Shown: piece by piece, positions 60,621-64,000 of the stretch
How positions within the stretch are numbered: the first letter of the stretch is position 1
Layout: the number at the start of each line of letters is the position of its first letter
Source: Epiperipatus broadwayi
Lineage: Eukaryota; Onychophora; Udeonychophora; Euonychophora; Peripatidae
Direction: 5' to 3'
NCBI GenBank assembly: GCA_028023455.1
Contig: JAQFVV010000316.1
Span: 558,001 to 622,000 of the forward strand
DNA: 64,000 nucleotides
Translations under genes and position numbers: made by a program
Notes under the pieces: model-generated
Databases searched by the model: none
What the model was told of the DNA's origin: nothing
What the model saw: the letters and a program-made list of their open reading frames with translations, nothing else

Positions 60621-62066
60621 GATCACATGATCACATTTCCTATACTAGCACATTAATTGTTGATAAACCGAGCAAAACTCTCCATACAGTATTGCCACCT
60701 GTGCTAAACAGAGTAATCAATGGATGCCAGAAGGCTTGTGCATAAAATCCCTATCTAATGCCTACTCATCCAATATCCCCAGACAAGTTTCTGGCTTGTG
60801 GCCTTCACCAGTGAGGAGCTTTGGATCTGAGAGCACTGCATCTAGATCTTAGCATCTAATGCAACCCTCTAGCAACCACCTTTTATCTCTACTTAACTAC
60901 AAAACTATGAGAATGAAATTGAAAACACAAAAAATATTTTCAATCTAAGCTCAATAGCTTATATAGTCATATGGGTCTGAACTCAGTTCAGCACCCATAC
61001 ATTTTGGTGTCTTTGGCTCTTTACAACCATAGCCACCACTATCCTATTAGGCAGGATTGGTATTAAACCATTAAGCATCACATGATCACATTTCCTATAC
61101 TAGCACATTAATTGTTGATAAACAGAGCAAAACTCTCCATACAGTATTGCCACCTGTGCTAAACAGAGTGCTAGTATAGGAAATGTGATCATGTGATGCT
61201 TAATGGTTTAACACCAATCCTGCCTAATAGGATAATGGTGGCTATGGTTGTAAAAGAGCCAAAGACCCCAAAATGTATGGGTGCTGAACTGAGTTCAGAC
61301 CCATATGACTATATAAGGTATTGAGCTTAGATTGAAAATATTTTTTGTGTTTTCAATTTTATTCTCATAGTTTTGTAGTTAAGTGGAGATAAAAGGTGGT
61401 TGCTAGAGGGTTGCATTAGATCCTAAGATCTAGATGCAGTGCTCTCAGATCCAAAGCCCCTCACTGACAAAGGCCACAAGCCAGAAACTAGTCTGGGGAT
61501 ATTGGATGAGTAGGCATTAGATAGGGATTTTATGCACAAGCCTTCTGGCATCCATTGATTACTCTGTTTAGCACACGTGGCAATACTGTATGGAGAGTTT
61601 TGCTCTGTTTATCAACAATTAATGTGCTAGTATAGGAAATGTGATCATGTGATGCTTAATGGTTTAACACCAATCCTGCCTAATAGGATAATGGTGGCTA
61701 TGGTTGTAAAAGAGCCAAAGACCCCAAAATGTATGGGTGCTGAACTGAGTTCAGACCCATATGACTATATAAGCTATTGAGCTTAGATTGAAAATATTTT
61801 TTGTGTTTTCAATTTCATTCTCATAGTTTTGTAGTTAAGTGGAGATAAAAGGTGGTTGCTAAAGGGTTGCATTAGATCCTAAGATCTAGATGCAGTGCTC
61901 TCAGATCCAAAGCTCCTCACTGACGAAGGCCACAAGCCAGAAACTAGTCTGGGGATATTGGATGAGTAGGCATTAGATAGGGATTTTATGCACAAGCCTT
62001 CTGGCATCCATTGATTACTCTGTTTAGCACAGGTGGCAATACTGTATGGAGAGTTTTGCTCTGTTT
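60621..62066. mobile_element. HHR-1 retroelement, four-unit palindrome
   Basis: 1,446 bp flanked by a perfect 12-bp duplication AACTTCTTTATT (60609-60620 and 62067-62078). Structure: one full minus unit, a partial second minus unit (to about 61168), then two plus units in tandem with period 455-456 bp. Units share GTGCTAGTATAGG, ATGGTGGCTATGGTTG, TGAACTGAGTTCAGACCC, the ribozyme, and the ending GGAGAGTTTTGCTCTG. Only the last ribozyme is core-intact: the minus one has CUGGUGA and the first plus one CUGACAA. The other MITE copy shows the empty site near 44446. Confidence 0.9.
61899..61966 (+). ncRNA. Type I hammerhead ribozyme (HHR-1), best copy
   Basis: Outer stem I CUCAGAUCCAA pairs with UUGGAUGAG. 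Inner stem I UCCUCA pairs with UGGGGA at all six positions (one G-U). Core CUGACGA lies at 61920-61926, stem II is GGC/GCC with loop CACAA, core GAAAC at 61940-61944, stem III AC/GU, and GUC ends at 61949, where cleavage is predicted. An A-A pair replaces the usual G-C at the base of stem II in all copies. Confidence 0.78.
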
Positions 62067-62566
62067 AACTTCTTTATTGCATAAAATCTATTACAGTAAT
62101 TATAAAGTGTTGAAAATATTGAAATTATTAGATGGAAGTCGAACTTTGATAATGCACTATTACTTTAAATATGACATAAGTGCACAAAATTTATAATATT
62201 TAAAGTAATAGCACATTATTGGAGCTTGACTTCTGACCTAATATTTTTATCGTATAAAAGAAAACCGCATACAAAGATATTAAGAAGAAACATGAATCAC
62301 TTAACTTCAAAATTGCATTAAATAAATCCGCATAAAACAAGATCCAGGTGTATATAACTTCATCTTGTATATTTAACATTGTTGTTTTGATCAGTTATAA
62401 CAATTATGCTCATTTAAGGCTAAGCAGTTTACATTTTTAAAAAAATTTATCTATAAACTTCTGCCAGTCCGCGAAACCTTATCCTTATTTTTGCCGGTCC
62501 ACAAAACCTTATCCTTATTTTTACTGGTCTGCAGGTGTGAAAAGTTTGAAGATCACTGGTTTATAC

Positions 62567-63185
62567 AACTACATTTTCATTCTTTACCTTATTTTAGTTT
62601 TTGTCTTTCTATGTATTTTTTTTCAACTTTGTTCTTTATCCAGTCATTTATCTTTATTTTTCTATGAATATAACAATCATAATCATTTGTGAATAATTAT
62701 GACATCTATCAAGCAGAACTATTTTATTTTAATCAGTTATATTATTAAGGTGATAGGGATTGAATAACTTCTCATTCTATGCCATTTATTAAACTGAAAT
62801 GATTATATTGCAATTTAAGATAATCAAGATAATGACCATCAAACCCAAATTGTTCTCCAGCATTATATTGGATTATATTTAGTACATGGATTCTCAATAA
62901 TGTAGATGCTAACTTCTCTTCAGTGTCATTTTCTGGATAAAAGCTTTACTTATCTATTTGGGGAACTTATAATATGTATGACATTAACAAAATAATCTAT
63001 GATAGAATTACTGTGGTTACATAAACAGAAAATGATAATAACAGAAATAGAATAAAATTGTTGTGATAATTTGATAATGGTTAGGTGATTAAATAAACTA
63101 TTGAAAAGGAAACCCCAGTATTTTCAAATATTATATATGACTATAGTACAAAATGGAGATGGTTCTTTATCTATTAGTATTTAAA
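62567..63185. other. No gene recognised
   Basis: AT-rich spacer without a recognisable feature. Confidence 0.5.
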
Positions 63186-64000
63186 GTTGTAATTATAAAT
63201 TTATTTAACGCACATTGATTATGTAAGTAATATTTACTAAGGCAATAAACCTCAAGCAATGTGCACTTAAAAATGCAAAGGTAGGGACCTCCACAAGTCT
63301 TAAACACAAGCTTACACTTTGGAAGAAAAGAGGGGAACCTTCTTTACTTCAACCTACTTTCTATATAAATAGGTGAAGCTGAAGCGGTTATATCTGAGAG
63401 CTTGAAGCTATTCAATACTTCACTGATTAAGTCCACAATTCCTATTACACATTATTACTTGTGAAATCTATCGATTTACAATGAGTCAATGGAAAGATCT
63501 TATAGTTAGAAATCTATTACGATAATTTAAAGTTGTAATTATAAATTTATTTAATGCACATTGATCACTAAGTAACATTTACTAAGGCAATAAACCTCAA
63601 GCAATATGCGCTTGAAAATGCAAAGGTAGGGACCTCTACAGGTCTTAACAACAAGCTTACACTTTGGAAGAAAAGAGGAGAACCTTCTTTACTTCAACCT
63701 ACTTTCTATATAAATAGGTGAAGCTGAAGCGGTTAGATCTGAGAGCATGAAGCTATTCAATTTATAATTACAATTTTAAATTATTGTAATAGATTTCTAA
63801 CTATAAGATCTTTCCATTGACTCATTGTAAATCGAAAGATTTCACAAGTAATAACGTGTAATAGGAATTGTGGACTTAATTAGTGAAGTATTGAATAGCT
63901 TCACACTCTCAGATCTAACCGCTTCAGCTTCACCTATTTATATAGAAAGTAGGTTGAAGTAAAGAAGGTTCCCCTTTTTTCTTCTAAAGCATAAGCTTGT
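63186..64000. repeat. Tandem plus inverted repeat array, runs off the window
   Basis: Unit one starts at 63186 and unit two at 63532 (period 346 bp); each begins AGTTGTAATTATAAATTTAT. Unit two is cut near 63765. From about 63776 the unit continues in inverted orientation to the window end. Each unit carries CTATATAAATAGGTGAAGC (TATA-like), TAGGGACCTC and CAAGCTTACACTTTGG. The architecture equals that of the HHR-1 multimers, but I find no hammerhead core. A single copy is at 22118. Confidence 0.82.

Larger units (their letters stand above)
59587..62350. mobile_element. TA-flanked MITE, second copy, carrying an insertion
   Basis: Ends CACCTGGGTCTCATTTTAT and CACCTGGATCTTGTTTTAT (reverse complement) are flanked by TA. 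The interior is colinear with 43617-44662 (for example GTAGATAGGTTCCT, AATATGACTAATAAAAA, TTGATACAAGACAAACT). It has an extra segment near 59930-60190 absent from the other copy. The HHR-1 element lies at 60621-62066. Confidence 0.87.
59250..62558. mobile_element. hAT element hosting nested insertions
   Basis: Ends are CAGTGGTCCTCAACCTTTGG and, reverse-complemented, CAGTGATCTTCAAACTTTTC. They are flanked by a perfect 8-bp duplication GTTTATAC (59242-59249 and 62559-62566). Own sequence is limited to about 340 bp left and 210 bp right of the insertion; near the right end, TGCCGGTCCRCRAAACCTTA is duplicated. It is non-autonomous. Confidence 0.9.

Noticed and set aside
63186-63765. Hammerhead in the terminal repeat (CTGATTA...GTGAAATC)
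   Set aside because: G8 is replaced and the distance between core strands is too long for stem II.

Overview
The window looks like a non-coding, repeat-saturated stretch of a large, very AT-rich invertebrate animal genome. I see no convincing host gene, no rRNA or tRNA gene, no operon-like organisation and nothing prokaryotic. Nearly everything recognisable is a transposable element or a derivative: a Ty3/gypsy LTR element, solo LTRs, several non-LTR retrotransposon (LINE) fragments, a Penelope-like element, tRNA-derived SINEs, three hAT DNA elements (one matching the SPIN 'Space Invaders' consensus as I recall it) and a TA-flanked MITE family. The mixture would suit a mollusc such as a cephalopod or gastropod, or another lophotrochozoan or chelicerate. 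The sequence alone does not settle which.

Layout. 3226-9453: a nearly complete but decayed Ty3/gypsy element with 1.3-kb LTRs. 12.5-13.4 kb: a foldback element interrupted by an internally deleted hAT. 16.8 kb: the SPIN-like hAT MITE. 17.2-25.1 kb: LINE remnants and tRNA-SINEs. 25.8-27.5 kb: a cluster of foldback elements. 27.5-32 kb: unannotatable, T-rich, possibly intronic. 33.3-34.7 kb: a Penelope-like element with RT and GIY-YIG reading frames. 35-40 kb: ribozyme repeats and foldbacks. 41.5 and 47.4 kb: two related solo LTRs. 43.6 kb: the MITE. 48.2 and 55.6 kb: two arrays carrying CTCF-like motifs. 50.6-52.9 kb: tandem repeats that contain an exact Illumina adapter 20-mer. 54.7-58.6 kb: a shattered RTE-type LINE. 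59.25-62.56 kb: a three-level nest (hAT containing a MITE containing a ribozyme retroelement). 63.2 kb to the end: a tandem plus inverted repeat.

The most interesting signal is a set of dispersed repeats that encode hammerhead self-cleaving ribozymes. Family HHR-1 (copies at 15.2, 35.2, 36.3, 39.3, 49.0, 57.4 and 60.6 kb) has the core CUGAYGA...GAAAC...GUC, a two-segment stem I and covarying stem positions. Each copy is flanked by a 9-13 bp target-site duplication, and many inserted as inverted or tandem-plus-inverted multimers. A second, unrelated family (HHR-2, eight or more copies) and two foldback elements (25.8 and 36.8 kb) carry their own type I hammerhead cores. This is the organisation expected of Penelope-related or retrozyme-like non-autonomous retroelements, whose RNAs could self-cleave into unit-length, possibly circular, RNAs. 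The Penelope-like element in the same window is a plausible relative of the enzyme that mobilises them.
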